Shown: one piece after another, positions 63,900 through 64,000 of the stretch
Position numbering within the stretch: the first letter of the stretch is position 1
How the letters are laid out: every line of letters begins with the position of its first letter
Assembly: GCF_000818395.1 (NCBI RefSeq)
Contig: NZ_JWJG01000028.1
Coordinates: forward strand, 670,853-734,852
Direction of reading: 5' to 3'
Length of the DNA stretch: 64,000 bases
Source: Noviherbaspirillum autotrophicum
GTDB taxonomy: Bacteria > Pseudomonadota > Gammaproteobacteria > Burkholderiales > Burkholderiaceae_D
Notes under the pieces: model-generated
What the model was told of the DNA's origin: nothing
What the model saw: the letters and a program-made list of their open reading frames with translations, nothing else
The model's database searches: none
Position numbers and translations under genes: made by a program

Positions 63900-64000
63900 T
63901 TGAGTCTCAATCTGAATGACAAGAAGGCCGTCGTCGCCGAAGTCTCCGCAAAGGTAGCAACTGCGCAGACCATCGTCGTGGCCGAATACCGTGGCATCCA
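63900..64000 (+). CDS. rplJ: 50S ribosomal protein L10 (5' part)
   Basis: TTG start at 63900, preceded by GGAGG (63889-63893). The visible 33 codons read [19 protein letters not shown]... and [12 protein letters not shown], matching L10. The gene runs off the right edge. L10 carries the L12 stalk. Confidence 0.93.
   Translation, partial: MSLNLNDKKAVVAEVSAKVATAQTIVVAEYRGI

Overview
The window looks like a chromosomal segment of a beta-proteobacterium of the order Burkholderiales, most likely family Oxalobacteraceae (Herbaspirillum/Noviherbaspirillum/Massilia relatives). The evidence is the high GC content with strong third-position bias, a class I PHA synthase, the glmS/Lrp/glmU neighbourhood, pyrophosphate-type phosphofructokinase, a complete Tad pilus locus, and the right-hand order tRNA-Tyr, tRNA-Gly, tRNA-Thr, tuf, tRNA-Trp, secE, nusG, rplK, rplA, rplJ. 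No insertion sequence, integrase, prophage, CRISPR array or rRNA gene was seen. The genus is inference.

Layout. 1-5.7 kb: an almost complete indolepyruvate ferredoxin oxidoreductase (runs off the left edge), an Lrp-type regulator divergent from a LysE exporter, and a periplasmic binding protein. 5.8-14.3 kb: three c-di-GMP proteins (GAF-like/GGEEF, PAS-GGDEF-EAL, multi-PAS-GGDEF-degenerate EAL) around a PHA synthase. 14.6-15.4 kb: a Crp/Fnr regulator. 15.4-16.3 kb: a long non-coding stretch with perfect inverted repeats. 16.3-28.0 kb: a full Tad (type IVc/Flp) pilus operon, from flp through tadV, rcpC, rcpA, a lipoprotein, TadG-, TadE- and TadF-like proteins, tadZ, tadA, tadB and tadC to tadD. 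28-37 kb: housekeeping and poorly known genes (DUF2145, YiaA/B, PPi-PFK, HD hydrolase, sirtuin, orphan ParB-like protein, GMC oxidoreductase, hemerythrin). 37-43.5 kb: a signalling block on the minus strand (REC-GGDRF-EAL phosphodiesterase, stand-alone receivers, NarL-type regulator, hybrid kinase, MASE3 kinase). 43.8-47.6 kb: CheW plus two chemoreceptors. 47.7-51.6 kb: glmS, an Lrp regulator, glmU. 51.6-59.4 kb: lipoprotein, ttcA-folB-folM-like operon, MidA-like methyltransferase, two DUF2905 proteins, MFS pump, ArsC-like protein, C26 amidohydrolase. 59.6-64 kb: the tRNA/tuf/secE/nusG/ribosomal protein operon with a near-consensus sigma-70 promoter and an rplJ leader.

How it fits together. 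The window is rich in lifestyle-switch functions: four c-di-GMP enzymes, a Tad adhesion pilus, a two-component phosphorelay and chemoreceptors. Several details separate these genes from textbook copies. One EAL domain has lost a catalytic Glu and a metal-binding Asp. One GGDEF domain reads GGDRF. A chemoreceptor gene carries a ten-G homopolymer. TadD is fused to a LytR_C-like domain. The control region between the kinase operon and cheW carries perfect palindromes that recur in part before the phosphodiesterase operon, suggesting one NarL-type regulon. No wholly novel multi-gene system could be demonstrated; the most interesting leads are the putative NarL-type regulon, the G10 tract and the flp upstream region.
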